From JBDTNQ01 sp039933635 (GTDB lineage: Bacteria > Acidobacteriota > Vicinamibacteria > Vicinamibacterales > SCN-69-37): a stretch of 17,086 nucleotides of DNA. The notes under the pieces are model-generated. The model saw nothing but the letters and a program-made list of their open reading frames with translations. It made no database searches and had not been told where the DNA came from. Shown here in pieces: positions 1-8,377 of the stretch; position 1 is the first letter of the stretch, and each line of letters opens with the position of its first letter. The stretch lies in contig JBDTNQ010000097.1 of the NCBI GenBank assembly GCA_039933635.1, forward strand, positions 1 through 17,086. The letters run 5' to 3'. The translations under genes and the position numbers were made by a program.

Positions 1-2
1 GC

Positions 3-2483
3 GTGGACACCGCCAGATATGCCCCTCGGCTGACCCGCTGGATGGAAGACGCGTGGCGCGATGTGCATCACGGCTTCCGGCTTCTTCGACGTGCTCCCCT
101 GTTCACGGCGACGGCCGCGCTGTCCCTGGCAATTGGCATCGGCGCGAACACCGCGATCTTCACCGTGGCCAATGCCTTATTGCTGCGTCCACCCACCGGA
201 ATTGCCGATCCAGGCTCGCTGGTGGACATCGGTTCCGCTCGTGGCGACGGCGGGCTGAACCCGCTCAGCTACCGGACCTACCTCGAAGTGACCCGCCGTA
301 CGGCCTCGCTCTCGAGCGTGTTCGCTCAAGACATGTTCCCGCACGTGATGGGCCTCTCGACGGCCGTGGCGGACGTGGCGGACCCGGTGGTGGGCCGGTC
401 CGTGACCTCAGACTTCTTCCGGACGCTCGAATCACCACCGTCTCGTGGACGCACCTTTCTCGACTCGGACGACGCAGCGGCGGTCCTCGACTACGACTAC
501 TGGAAGCGACACTTCGACGGCGACGACCGCGTTGTCGGGCAGACGATGCGAATCAACGGTCGAGGTGTGGTCATCGTCGGCGTGGCCGCACCCGGCTTCC
601 AGGGCACTGGAATTCAGCGGAGCGACGTATGGCTGACGTTTGGCCGAACCAGGCTGGACGGGCCCGTGCTGGCAGGTGGTCGAGTCCGCCCGGGCATTTC
701 GACTGACACGGCCCTGGCGGAAGTGCGCACGATCGGCGAGACGCTCAACCACGAACGTGGAGCCGGCGCACAAGTCCCTCGCCTGAACGGCCTGCCGTTC
801 TCGCGCGTCGGCGGCAACAAGAAGATCGTGGCGGGCCTCACCGGCCTGCTGATGGGGCTCGTCTCTCTCGTGCTTCTCGCCGCGTGCGCGAACATCGGCG
901 GCATCCAGATGACGAGGTCCACGGCACGCACGCGCGAGATGGCGCTTCGGACGGCCCTCGGCGCAAACCGCGCGCGACTGGTCCGTCAACTCCTGACCGA
1001 AACCGCCATCCTGTTTGCACTCGGCGGAATGCTGGGTCTTGGCCTTGCATTCGCCCTGATGCGACTCGCGACGATGGTCTTGCCGGCATTGCCGGCCCGC
1101 GTCGATCTGGATCTGACGCTGGACTGGCACGTGTTGGCGTTCGCAGTCTGCCTGTCGCTTGGCGCGTCGTTCGTCTTCGGAATCCTGCCGGCCTTGAAGA
1201 GCGCGAAAGCAGATGCAGCAGCCGCGCTCAAGGACGGCACGCGCTCATCGTCAAGCCGCACCCGCCTGCGGAGCGCCTTCGTGATCGGCCAGATCGCGTG
1301 CAGTGTGTTGCTCATCGTGCTGGCCACCTTGTTCGTCCGCGCGCTCCGCCAGGGCGGGGCCGCTGATCCCGGCTTCGATCCGCAAGGCGTCGACATGGCA
1401 CTGATCGATGTGTCGGTAATGGGGCCGCGGACGGATGACACGAGCCCGTTCTGGCCCACCATGATTGAGCACGTGCGGCAACAGCCCACCGTGGAAGCGG
1501 CGTCTCTGGCGCGCGTGCCGCCAGGCGGATGGGAGGGCATCGGCCTTGGCAGCGTAGCGGCTGGCGATGCGATGAACGCTGGAGATGTGTTCTCGCCAGG
1601 GTGGAACATCGTCGACACGGACTACTTCGCGACGCTGCGCATTCCGATCGTCGGCGGACGCGACTTCTCGACGAACGACAGAACGGGGACGCCGTCCGTG
1701 GTCGTCATCAGCAAGGCGCTGGCTCAGCGCCTCTGGCCGGGACAGTCTGTGATCGGTAAGCCGCTGCGGCTCACCATGTTCAACGCTCGCGCGCAGCGCG
1801 ACGAAGTCCGCCTGTCGACGATCGTGGGCGTCGCGGGCGACATCCGATCGAGCAGCCTGATCGACGGTCTGGCCCAACCGTATGTTTACCTGCCGCTGAG
1901 GCAGACTGACGTCGTGGACAGCCTTCAGATGACGGGCCAGATGTCGATCGTGGCGCGGCGGCGGGGCCCGGCCAGCCTCGCGCCGGTCATGGCGACGGTG
2001 GCTCAGGACATCGACCCGCGCCTGGTCCTGTCGCGCACCGAGACGCTCGCCGAGGCGGTCGCGCTGGGGTTGATGCCGCAGCGCGTCCTCGCCACTCTCA
2101 GCGGCGTGATGGGGCTCGTGGCTCTGCTTCTGGCGTCCATGGGCATCTACGGGGTCACGGCGTACTCGGTCGCCCTCAGGCGACGCGAATTCTCCATTCG
2201 CCTCGCGCTCGGCGCTTCACGGACGCGCGTTGTTCAGATGGTGTTCCGGCAGACCACGATGCTCGTCACGGTTGGGCTGGCCATCGGCCTCGCGATCGGC
2301 GGCGGCGTTGGACAGGCTCTGTCCGTGATTTTCGCCGCGTTCTTCTACGGTCTGTCCGCGGTCGACTGGCCGGCGATTCTCGGCACCGTGATGTTGTTCG
2401 GCGGTCTCGGTGTCGCGGCGTCGGTCATACCGGCGAGCCGAGCGGTTCGCGCAGGCTGGAGCCGCGCCCTGCAGGAGGAATAG
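3..2483 (+). CDS. ADOP-family duplicated MacB/FtsX ABC transporter permease
   Basis: Inner-membrane permease of the acidobacterial duplicated orphan permease type, with two MacB/FtsX units in one chain. The first unit has a membrane segment near residues 33-60 (followed by a periplasmic MacB-PCD-like region) and three membrane segments near 278-305, 328-360 and 378-402. A linking segment lies near 424-447. The second unit has a periplasmic region at about 450-690 and membrane segments between 700 and 815. Both units carry the FtsX signature after a membrane helix: MALRTALGANRARLVRQLL near 312 and FSIRLALGASRTRVVQMVF near 727. About 800 residues is normal for the family. No ATPase gene is adjacent, as is usual for these 'orphan' permeases, so the substrate is unknown. 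The GTG at position 3 lies at the window edge and the true start may be upstream. An in-frame ATG at 42 (MEDAWRDV) also matches the usual N terminus of the family. Confidence 0.93.
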   Translation: MDTARYAPRLTRWMEDAWRDVHHGFRLLRRAPLFTATAALSLAIGIGANTAIFTVANALLLRPPTGIADPGSLVDIGSARGDGGLNPLSYRTYLEVTRRTASLSSVFAQDMFPHVMGLSTAVADVADPVVGRSVTSDFFRTLESPPSRGRTFLDSDDAAAVLDYDYWKRHFDGDDRVVGQTMRINGRGVVIVGVAAPGFQGTGIQRSDVWLTFGRTRLDGPVLAGGRVRPGISTDTALAEVRTIGETLNHERGAGAQVPRLNGLPFSRVGGNKKIVAGLTGLLMGLVSLVLLAACANIGGIQMTRSTARTREMALRTALGANRARLVRQLLTETAILFALGGMLGLGLAFALMRLATMVLPALPARVDLDLTLDWHVLAFAVCLSLGASFVFGILPALKSAKADAAAALKDGTRSSSSRTRLRSAFVIGQIACSVLLIVLATLFVRALRQGGAADPGFDPQGVDMALIDVSVMGPRTDDTSPFWPTMIEHVRQQPTVEAASLARVPPGGWEGIGLGSVAAGDAMNAGDVFSPGWNIVDTDYFATLRIPIVGGRDFSTNDRTGTPSVVVISKALAQRLWPGQSVIGKPLRLTMFNARAQRDEVRLSTIVGVAGDIRSSSLIDGLAQPYVYLPLRQTDVVDSLQMTGQMSIVARRRGPASLAPVMATVAQDIDPRLVLSRTETLAEAVALGLMPQRVLATLSGVMGLVALLLASMGIYGVTAYSVALRRREFSIRLALGASRTRVVQMVFRQTTMLVTVGLAIGLAIGGGVGQALSVIFAAFFYGLSAVDWPAILGTVMLFGGLGVAASVIPASRAVRAGWSRALQEE

Positions 2484-2583
2484 TCGCGATGGCCCCTCGC
2501 ACTCGGTGCGGCGCTTTCAGCACCCTGTCGTCTCCGGGATTCGCACTCGTGCTTCATTTCGGCTACCTTGCGCACGAGCCCCA

Positions 2584-2914
2584 TGCCGACAGCGAACTAT
2601 GGAATTGACGCGCCGACCGTACTTCGGAATCTCGTCATCGCCGCAGCAGCCGGCATTATCGGCGGACTGGTACTTCTTCGCCAGGTCGGTCCAATCGGGC
2701 GCCCTTTCCTATCCATGGGATTGGGCTCTTGTTTCGGGGCGCTGCGCTGGAAGCCGTCACCGTTGACGTCGGCGACGGAGATGCGCGGCAGATTCCCTTT
2801 GGCGCGGCAACGTTCGATGTCGTCGTCTCCTGCCTCGCGCTGCACAACATCTACGATAGGAAAGAGCGCGAGCAGGCGCTAGGTGAGATTGCCCGCGTCC
2901 TCAAGCCCGGTTGA
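2584..2914 (+). pseudogene. Class I SAM-dependent methyltransferase remnant (internal deletion plus frameshift)
   Basis: Two pieces of one methyltransferase family sit in different frames. The N-terminal piece starts at ATG 2584 (MPTANYGIDAPTVLRNL, then a hydrophobic segment). It matches the N terminus of a membrane-anchored methyltransferase family that begins with a 'YGIDAP' motif. From about 2735, in the next frame, comes the end of a Rossmann methyltransferase: GDARQIPF, FDVVVSCLALHNIYD and EIARVLKPG, then a TGA at 2912. The middle of the domain, including the SAM-binding glycine motif, is missing, as are all the C-terminal strands after motif III. About 110 codons remain of an expected 220 or more. 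It cannot be an active enzyme. The two-frame reading is direct from the sequence; the family assignment is from memory of homologues. Confidence 0.72.
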
Positions 2915-3120
2915 CGGCAACTACGACGTGTTCACGATCCGCCAGGACGAGAGCGGGCTTCGACGCTTGACGACGAGCGTGGCCAATGACGCGTACTCGA
3001 CCTGGTCGCCCGATGGACAGTGGATGGCCTTCGCGAGCGGTCAGGCAGGATTCAAGACGAGATGCCGCGGTACCGAACTCCCTATTTCACAACGCACGTC
3101 GTCGGCGTGCACGAAGGAAT
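2913..3120 (+). pseudogene. PD40/TolB-type beta-propeller fragment, frameshifted
   Basis: Directly abutting the methyltransferase stop, and in another frame, is a typical PD40 (WD40-like) repeat: DGNYDVFTIRQDESG, LRRLTTSVANDAYSTWSPDGQW and MAFASGQAG. The frame then breaks near 3054-3056. Shifting by one base restores the expected continuation DEMPRYRTPYF, so a one-base loss is likely. No start codon, signal peptide or further propeller blades are present. It is a fragment of one or two repeats from a protein that normally carries many. The parent was probably a periplasmic TolB-like propeller or a propeller attached to a peptidase or kinase. Confidence 0.65.
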
Positions 3121-3177
3121 CGACCACACCTCCAGGCCGGCCAGGCGCGCTGCCGAAGCGTCTAACACCGACGTACC

Positions 3178-3867
3178 ATGTTCTTTCCGCTCGCCGTCAT
3201 CGTGCTCGTCGCGACATCGATGTCTCCGCGGCCTGCCGCGGCCGGCGGCACGGAGGTCCAGATTGTCACGAGAGACGGCGCGTCGATCGGGGCGACCTTC
3301 TTCGCGGGTGCACCTGGGCCGGCGGTCGTCATCTTCCGCAACTGCGATGCCGAGCGCGCCAGCGTGACGGATCTCGCGGTCGCTCTGCAGGCCCGCGGCC
3401 TGTCGACGCTCGCCTATGACTACCGGCCGGGTCTCGCTCCGGGAAGGGACTACGAGCAGACGCGACTCGTGGACATGGAGGACGTGCACGACTGGCTGGC
3501 ACGGCAACCCGGGGTGACTTCAACCCGACTGGCGGCCATCGGCGGCAGTTGCGGTGTGCAGGCGGCACTCGTTTTCGCGCGCCGGTACGCTCCGGACGTG
3601 CGAGCGGCCATCGTGATGTCCGGAGGCGTCAACGAGGAGCTGCACGCGTTCGTGCGAACGGCACCGCACCTGGCCATCTTGGGAATCGGCAGTCGCCCGG
3701 AAGGAGCGCCCGAGTTGATCGACGACATTACCCGCGCCTCCCCGCACCCTGCGACACGACGACTGATGCTCGAAAACCGGCGGCATGGCACGTTCATCCT
3801 CGACGACCCGGCCCTGCGCGCGAATGCCCTCGCATGGCTGACCGCGCAGCTCGGCGTCACGCCGTAA
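3178..3867 (+). CDS. Exported alpha/beta hydrolase (dienelactone hydrolase-like)
   Basis: A 229-residue protein with a short N-terminal hydrophobic stretch (residues 4-22, ending in AAA) that looks like a signal peptide. The alpha/beta hydrolase core follows: strand PAVVIFRNCD (48-57), LSTLAYDYRPG (75-85) and the nucleophile elbow IGGSCGVQAA (121-130), with Ser124 in GxSxG. The catalytic His is probably His203 in NRRHGTF. The acid residue is not obvious; Glu175, Glu179 and Asp182-183 are candidates. Cys125 follows the serine. This differs from true dienelactone hydrolases, which have GxCxG, so an esterase, lipase or peptidase-like reaction is more likely. Substrate unknown. It stands alone, downstream of the decayed segment and before the DUF3617 gene. 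Confidence 0.82.
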   Translation: MFFPLAVIVLVATSMSPRPAAAGGTEVQIVTRDGASIGATFFAGAPGPAVVIFRNCDAERASVTDLAVALQARGLSTLAYDYRPGLAPGRDYEQTRLVDMEDVHDWLARQPGVTSTRLAAIGGSCGVQAALVFARRYAPDVRAAIVMSGGVNEELHAFVRTAPHLAILGIGSRPEGAPELIDDITRASPHPATRRLMLENRRHGTFILDDPALRANALAWLTAQLGVTP

Positions 3868-3946
3868 CAAGTCATCTCATCGCCCGATAGGGCTTCGACG
3901 ACGGTCCCGCTTGGGGACGTCCTGAAGTTGGCCATGTGACAACGGG

Positions 3947-3952
3947 TACAAT
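3947..3952 (+). promoter_or_regulatory. Candidate -10 element (TACAAT) of the DUF3617 gene
   Basis: TACAAT matches the sigma-70 -10 consensus at five of six positions. It would place the transcript start near 3959, giving a leader of about 30 nt that contains the ribosome-binding site at 3979-3983. No convincing -35 hexamer lies at the usual distance, so the call rests on the -10 alone. Confidence 0.35.
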
Positions 3953-3990
3953 CCGTCGTGAACCAACTGACTCCCCACGGAGGCCGACAA

Positions 3991-4572
3991 ATGGCACAGG
4001 TCGCACGATTTCTCACCATGTCCGGCATCGCCACTCTGGCTGTCGCGGCATCCCTCGGCGCGCAGAATCCGGTCCCTCCCGTAAGAGTGGGCCTGTGGCA
4101 GACGCAGATGTCGCAGCTCGATGCGAACGGCAAGGAAGTGCCATCGCCCGAAGTGGCGGCGTTCGCCAGGATGTCGCCGGCGGCGCGCACGCAGATGGCC
4201 GAAATGATGCGAGCGCGCGGCGTGCAGATGCCCGATGAGAACGGCGTCATGAAGTCGTGCCTCACGCGCGAGACGCTCGATTCGCCGGCCTGGCAGCAGA
4301 TGGCCGCGGACACCGGGTGCACAACGACCTATTCCGCGCGCTCGAGCAGCGTTTGGAAGTGGCACTCGAGCTGTCCGTCGCTGAAGAGTGAATCCGATGG
4401 AGAGACCACGTTTACCGGTGCGGAAGCGTACCGGACGAAGCTGACGAGCACCGTCACCGTGAACGGCAAGACCACCACGTCCACGCGCTTCGTGCAGGGC
4501 AAGTGGCTCGGCGCCGGGTGTGGCGACGTGAAGCCGTTCGCTCCGCCGGCGGTGCCCAGCCGCGGCCGATAG
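3991..4572 (+). CDS. DUF3617 domain-containing exported protein
   Basis: A 193-residue protein that begins with a signal-peptide-like segment (ISMSGIATLAVAASLGAQ-type run; cleavage probably after SLGAQ). It then shows the DUF3617 pattern: an early RVGLWQTQMS strand, a charged, methionine-rich middle, a conserved SCLT cysteine, TGCTTTYSA, and a late GKWLGAGCGDVKP segment. The paired cysteines suggest disulfides outside the cytoplasm. The function of DUF3617 is not established. I chose ATG 3991 because GGAGG at 3979-3983 lies seven bases upstream. The in-frame GTG at 3958 would begin almost at the predicted transcript start and would bury the signal peptide behind 11 polar residues. Confidence 0.85.
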   Translation: MAQVARFLTMSGIATLAVAASLGAQNPVPPVRVGLWQTQMSQLDANGKEVPSPEVAAFARMSPAARTQMAEMMRARGVQMPDENGVMKSCLTRETLDSPAWQQMAADTGCTTTYSARSSSVWKWHSSCPSLKSESDGETTFTGAEAYRTKLTSTVTVNGKTTTSTRFVQGKWLGAGCGDVKPFAPPAVPSRGR

Positions 4573-4666
4573 CTCGCTCCCGGTCTGCAAGCCGAAAGGC
4601 CGGGCGGTCGGCGATCTGGACGTGGTCGAACGGCCGGCGGAGCAAGGATCGTCGCGGCGAGTCCCG

Positions 4667-5860
4667 TCATCGCGCCAGCTGACCCAGGGTCCGAGTAACC
4701 GCAAACACGACATCCTCGACGTCTGCATCAGTGAGCCCCGGTGACATGGGCAACGAGATCGTGCGGTCAGAGATCCATTCCGCGTGCGGGAAGTCTCCCC
4801 GCTGATAGCCGAAGGCCTCGCGATAGTACTGATGCAGGTGGAGCGCACGGTAGTGCACGCCGGTGCCGATTCGCTGCCGGTGCAGTGCAGCCATGACCTC
4901 GTCACGCCCGGCCGTCAGGTGGTCGAGGTCGAGCAGCAACGTGTAGAGATGGCGGGCATGCCGGGTGTCGGCGTCGACCGGTGCCGGGATGAACGCCGGA
5001 AGATCGCGGAAGGCCTCATCGTACCGGGCCCAGATCGCCTCGCGTCGAACCAGATTCCCTTCGACCCGCCGAAGCTGATGGAGGCCAATCGCCGCCTGCA
5101 GATCCATCATGTTGTACTTGAAACCCGGCTCGGTGACTTCGTAATGCCTGAAGCCTTCGTCTGAGAATCGCTTCCAGGCGTCAGCACTGAGCCCATGGAG
5201 CGCCAGCGTCTTCGACCTCGCGGCCCAGCGCGCGTCGCCCGTGATCAGCATTCCGCCTTCGCCGGTCACCACATTCTTGGTCGCATAGAAGCTGAACGCG
5301 CCGAGATCGCCCAGGGTCCCGGCATGGCGCCCCTTGTACACCGTCTCAGTCGCGTGGGCGCAGTCCTCGATCACACGCAGGTCATGGTGCGTCGCCATGG
5401 CAAGAATGGCGTCCATGTCGCAGGCCCGGCCGGCAAAGTGCACGGGCACGATGGCACGCGTGCGTGGCGTGATGCGACGTGCCGCGTCGGTGAGATCGAT
5501 GCAGGCGGTTCTCGGGTCGACATCGACGAGTACCGGACGGCCGCCCGCGTGCACGACCGCGTTGGCCGTGGCGGCAAAGGTCATCGCCGGCACCAGCACC
5601 TCATCGCCCGGCTGCAACCCGATGCACACCGCGGCAAGATGGAGAGCGGCCGTGCACGAATGCACCGCCACCGCGTTCGGCGTGCCCACATAGGCGGCGA
5701 ACGCCCGCTCGAAGGCCTGCACCTTCGGTCCCGTGCCGAGCCACGCCGCTCGCAGCGAGTCCAGCACTTCGTCGATCTCCGGCTGCAGAATCTGCGGGCT
5801 GCCGAACGCGAGGTAGCTATCGCGCACCGGCTGGTCGATCGCCCACGTCCTGTGCCTCAC
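4667..5860 (-). CDS. DegT/DnrJ/EryC1/StrS family PLP-dependent sugar aminotransferase
   Basis: Transfers an amino group, usually from glutamate, to a keto-sugar nucleotide; acts in the cytoplasm. The 397-residue length is typical. Counting from the GTG at 5860, the protein has LGTGPKVQAFERAFAAYVG near 41-59, HSCTAALHLA near 67-76 (phosphate-binding turn), PAMTFAATANAV near 91-102, and VIEDCAHA near 163-170 with the cofactor-contacting Asp. FSFYATKNVVTGEGGM near 189-204 holds the PLP lysine, about Lys195. The open frame extends to 5980, but that part overlaps the P450 gene and lacks family similarity, so the true start is about VRHRTW at 5860. The start codon is 16 bp beyond the P450 stop, so the two genes are very likely co-transcribed. 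The sugar acted on cannot be told from sequence. Confidence 0.92.
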   Translation of the reverse strand: MRHRTWAIDQPVRDSYLAFGSPQILQPEIDEVLDSLRAAWLGTGPKVQAFERAFAAYVGTPNAVAVHSCTAALHLAAVCIGLQPGDEVLVPAMTFAATANAVVHAGGRPVLVDVDPRTACIDLTDAARRITPRTRAIVPVHFAGRACDMDAILAMATHHDLRVIEDCAHATETVYKGRHAGTLGDLGAFSFYATKNVVTGEGGMLITGDARWAARSKTLALHGLSADAWKRFSDEGFRHYEVTEPGFKYNMMDLQAAIGLHQLRRVEGNLVRREAIWARYDEAFRDLPAFIPAPVDADTRHARHLYTLLLDLDHLTAGRDEVMAALHRQRIGTGVHYRALHLHQYYREAFGYQRGDFPHAEWISDRTISLPMSPGLTDADVEDVVFAVTRTLGQLAR

Positions 5861-5876
5861 GCCCGAGTCCCGTCGC

Positions 5877-7256
5877 TCACCGACGGGCCTCCACAGGCGC
5901 GACGCGCAGGATGAGAGAGAGCGTGGGCGACGGCTCCCAGTGATAGCGGCCGAACACTCGGTCGCCATCTCCCTGGACACTCCAGGTGAAGCCGGCCACC
6001 AGTTCTTCGATCACGATCGACGCCAAGCGGACGACGATCGTGCCGCCAAGGCAGCGATGTTCGCCGACACCGAACGGCGCATACGCGTCACTCGGATAGG
6101 CACGCCCCGCAAAGCGGCACGGTGCGAACTGCGCGGGCTCATCGAATGTGCCGGGGTCCTGATGCGACTCACGCAGCAGGACTCGGAGGAAGCTCCCCTT
6201 GGGAATGTGGTGGCCCCCGAACTCGAAGTCCTCCAGCACGAGGCGATTGAGCGACTCGGCCTGGTCCAGGCGAAGGGTCTCGAGCACCACGTGCTCCGCG
6301 CGCGCCCGGGCCGTCGGGCGATCACCGGATTCGATCGTCGCACGCAGGTCGGCGATGACGGCGGGAGCCCCCGACAGGTATTTCAGGATCCAGTGCAACA
6401 GGCCGCAGAGATCGTATCGGCCTTGCGCGCCCATGAACGCGAGGTTGCCGATCACCGTCTCGTCGACGGCAGATGGATCGGCCAAGAGAATGCGCGGCAG
6501 GGCCCCATCGCCGCCACCCCAGTCCGGATTCACGGTCAGCGCCGCGGCGGCTTGGCGAATGAGCCCTCGAATGTCGTCGAACGCCGCGCGCTGTGCCGCA
6601 TTCAGCCGGTTACCCTCGAGTTCGGCGGGCCCGAAGCGCTCGTACGCCTGCTCGAACTGTTCAAGCGCCGTGTGGCCCGGCTTGAGTCCATAGAGGATCA
6701 TCAGCAGGCCGCGCCCGGCGATCCGATCCAGGGACCGCGAGAGCGCCTCGGCACCCGCTGTCTGTCCAGATGCCTGCATCTCCGCGAGCGCGCCCAACTC
6801 GTCCCTGATCTTGGCGCGGAAGTCCGCTTCCCAAATATCCAGTAGTCGATCGTCCAGCGCCGAGAGAAAGATCCGCCGGTACTTCGGATGAACATCCGGC
6901 GACATGCCCCGGATGAATCCGTGCGGCACGAAGGGCTCGAGATTAACGGTGAGGGGAAGCAGCAGGCGAGCGTGCAGGCTGAACAACTGCTTCGCCCGCT
7001 TGAATCCGACCACGCAGACCGTGAGGCGTTCGCTCCACACCACACGAAACAGCGGACCGTGCCGCCGGAACTGGTCGAGATAGTACCGATGATCACCAAA
7101 CCGCGCGAACATCGCGCGGCCAAAATTCCCTGGCGGGAGCCTGGTGCCCTGCCGGACCGCGTTGACGAGCAGTTGGGTATAGAGACCGCGTAGCGCCTCG
7201 AGGGCACGCCACGCATCCTTCGCTCTCGTCAGAACGGCACGCATCGGGCCGCCCAT
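5877..7256 (-). CDS. Cytochrome P450 with atypical I-helix
   Basis: A 459-residue P450. Counting from ATG 7256, it has a C-helix HPKYRR (123-128, haem propionate contact), an ExxR pair in ETLR (326-329), HQDPGTFDEPAQFAPCRF (about 365-382, the meander/PERF-like region), and the haem loop FGVGEHRCLGG (395-405) with Cys402 as the axial ligand. The I-helix reads GAQGRYDLCGLLHW (about 276-289). Aligned to the usual A-G-x-D/E-T-T, the acid-alcohol pair is replaced by Tyr-Asp, so oxygen activation may differ from the norm. No N-terminal membrane anchor is evident, so it is probably a soluble bacterial enzyme. GTG 7301 would extend the protein, but ATG 7256 (or 7244) is more plausible, with a weak GAGCGG just upstream. 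It heads an operon with the aminotransferase and diverges from the glycosyltransferase pair. Substrate unknown. Confidence 0.92.
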   Translation of the reverse strand: MGGPMRAVLTRAKDAWRALEALRGLYTQLLVNAVRQGTRLPPGNFGRAMFARFGDHRYYLDQFRRHGPLFRVVWSERLTVCVVGFKRAKQLFSLHARLLLPLTVNLEPFVPHGFIRGMSPDVHPKYRRIFLSALDDRLLDIWEADFRAKIRDELGALAEMQASGQTAGAEALSRSLDRIAGRGLLMILYGLKPGHTALEQFEQAYERFGPAELEGNRLNAAQRAAFDDIRGLIRQAAAALTVNPDWGGGDGALPRILLADPSAVDETVIGNLAFMGAQGRYDLCGLLHWILKYLSGAPAVIADLRATIESGDRPTARARAEHVVLETLRLDQAESLNRLVLEDFEFGGHHIPKGSFLRVLLRESHQDPGTFDEPAQFAPCRFAGRAYPSDAYAPFGVGEHRCLGGTIVVRLASIVIEELVAGFTWSVQGDGDRVFGRYHWEPSPTLSLILRVAPVEARR

Positions 7257-7354
7257 GATACCGCTCAATTGTGCCCTTGCCTGCACAGCCTGCCGCACCA
7301 CCTGTGGTCGTCACGTCGATCGGCGGTCTGTTTGAAATACGCTAGAGGCGGCTC

Positions 7355-8377
7355 GTGGCAGTGAGTCTCCCCTTCAAAACTGGCCAGGTGCCACCACTGG
7401 CGCCGCGGGATCGCCGCTGGTCGGTGGCTGTGTTCACGTCACGCGAGGACATCGCCGGCGCCGTCACCACGATCGAGGCTGTTCAGGCGGCCCTCGACTC
7501 CCACGAGGCGGTCATTGACATCCTCGTCAACGGCAATGACGATCTCGCCCGTGAACTCACCGCGCGCTACCAGGCGCCTCACCACCTTGCGTCGCCCCTG
7601 TCGACGCTGCGGATTTGGCGGCTGCCCATCCACGACAAGGCTCTGACGTGGAACGCCTTCATCCACACGATCGTCCCGGACGCCGATGTCGTGTTCTTCG
7701 TTGATGGCTACGCGGGCGTGGCTCCGATCGCCCTGACGCGGCTCGCCGATCGGTTCCACGAATCGCCCGTGCCGCTGGCCGCCTCGGCGGTTCCCTCCGT
7801 CGGGCGTTCTGCTTCCCTCATGCGTGCACGCATGCTGAGCGAACCGCAGATCTACGGAAGCCTGTATGCGCTTCGCGGCGACACCGTGCGGGCGCTTCGG
7901 CATGCGGCATTCCGTATGCCGATCGGCATGTACCGCGTGGACGGTCTGCTGAGCAGTGTCGTCGCGCTCAACCTGTCCCCCCCATTGGCGCAATGGTCCT
8001 ACGACCGCATCGCCATCGCGCCGGACGCCACATGGTCGCGGCGTCCCGATGCGCTCACGAGCCGGGGCGGCGTGCGAACGCATCTGAAACGTCTCGTGTC
8101 TCAGGCCTTCGGCGTTCTTGAAGCGCAGGCCTTCAAGGAGTTCCTCGTCGTGATGAAGGTGCCGCTGGCCAGCCTGCCTGCCACAGACCGGCAGCTGGTG
8201 ATCGCCTGGATGCGGCGGCACCCCGCGCGAGCCGCGGCCACGATCGCGCGACACCCACTCGCACTTCTGCGACTCGCCCAGCTCTCGCGATCGCATTGGG
8301 CGTCCGAGGACGCAGCGCCCCAGCTGGTCGCGTCCACTGGAGGGCACCCAACGCCGGGGAGCGTCGAACGTGGCTGA
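7355..8377 (+). CDS. Glycosyltransferase-like protein (GT-A/GT2-like, degenerate DxD)
   Basis: A 340-residue protein with the layout of a family-2-like glycosyltransferase: WSVAVFTSRED near 22-32 (nucleotide-binding strand), IDILVNGNDD near 54-63, DKALTWNAFIH near 94-104 (equivalent to the K-x-x-A-x-N segment), and ADVVFFVDGYAGV near 110-122. In the last motif the usual Asp-x-Asp reads Asp117-Gly-Tyr119, so the second metal-binding acid is missing. RVDGLLSS near 194-201 may be the acceptor-side motif. The C-terminal third is rich in Arg and Ala, without clear membrane helices. GTG 7355 is the only start near the head of the frame and has no strong ribosome-binding site. The gene overlaps the next one by 8 bp, so the two are translationally coupled. 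Activity and sugar are unknown; the altered DxD leaves open a non-catalytic role. Confidence 0.68.
   Translation: MAVSLPFKTGQVPPLAPRDRRWSVAVFTSREDIAGAVTTIEAVQAALDSHEAVIDILVNGNDDLARELTARYQAPHHLASPLSTLRIWRLPIHDKALTWNAFIHTIVPDADVVFFVDGYAGVAPIALTRLADRFHESPVPLAASAVPSVGRSASLMRARMLSEPQIYGSLYALRGDTVRALRHAAFRMPIGMYRVDGLLSSVVALNLSPPLAQWSYDRIAIAPDATWSRRPDALTSRGGVRTHLKRLVSQAFGVLEAQAFKEFLVVMKVPLASLPATDRQLVIAWMRRHPARAAATIARHPLALLRLAQLSRSHWASEDAAPQLVASTGGHPTPGSVERG

Noticed and set aside
3120..3180. Possible integron attC site: GTCTAAC box near 3159-3165 next to GCGCTGCCGAAGC
   Set aside because: A matching GTTRRRY partner at the right distance and the paired inner boxes were not found, and no integrase is present.
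7301..7355. Strong shared promoter between the divergent P450 and glycosyltransferase genes
   Set aside because: Only a weak TAGAGG at 7343-7348 was seen, with no good -35; too little to annotate.
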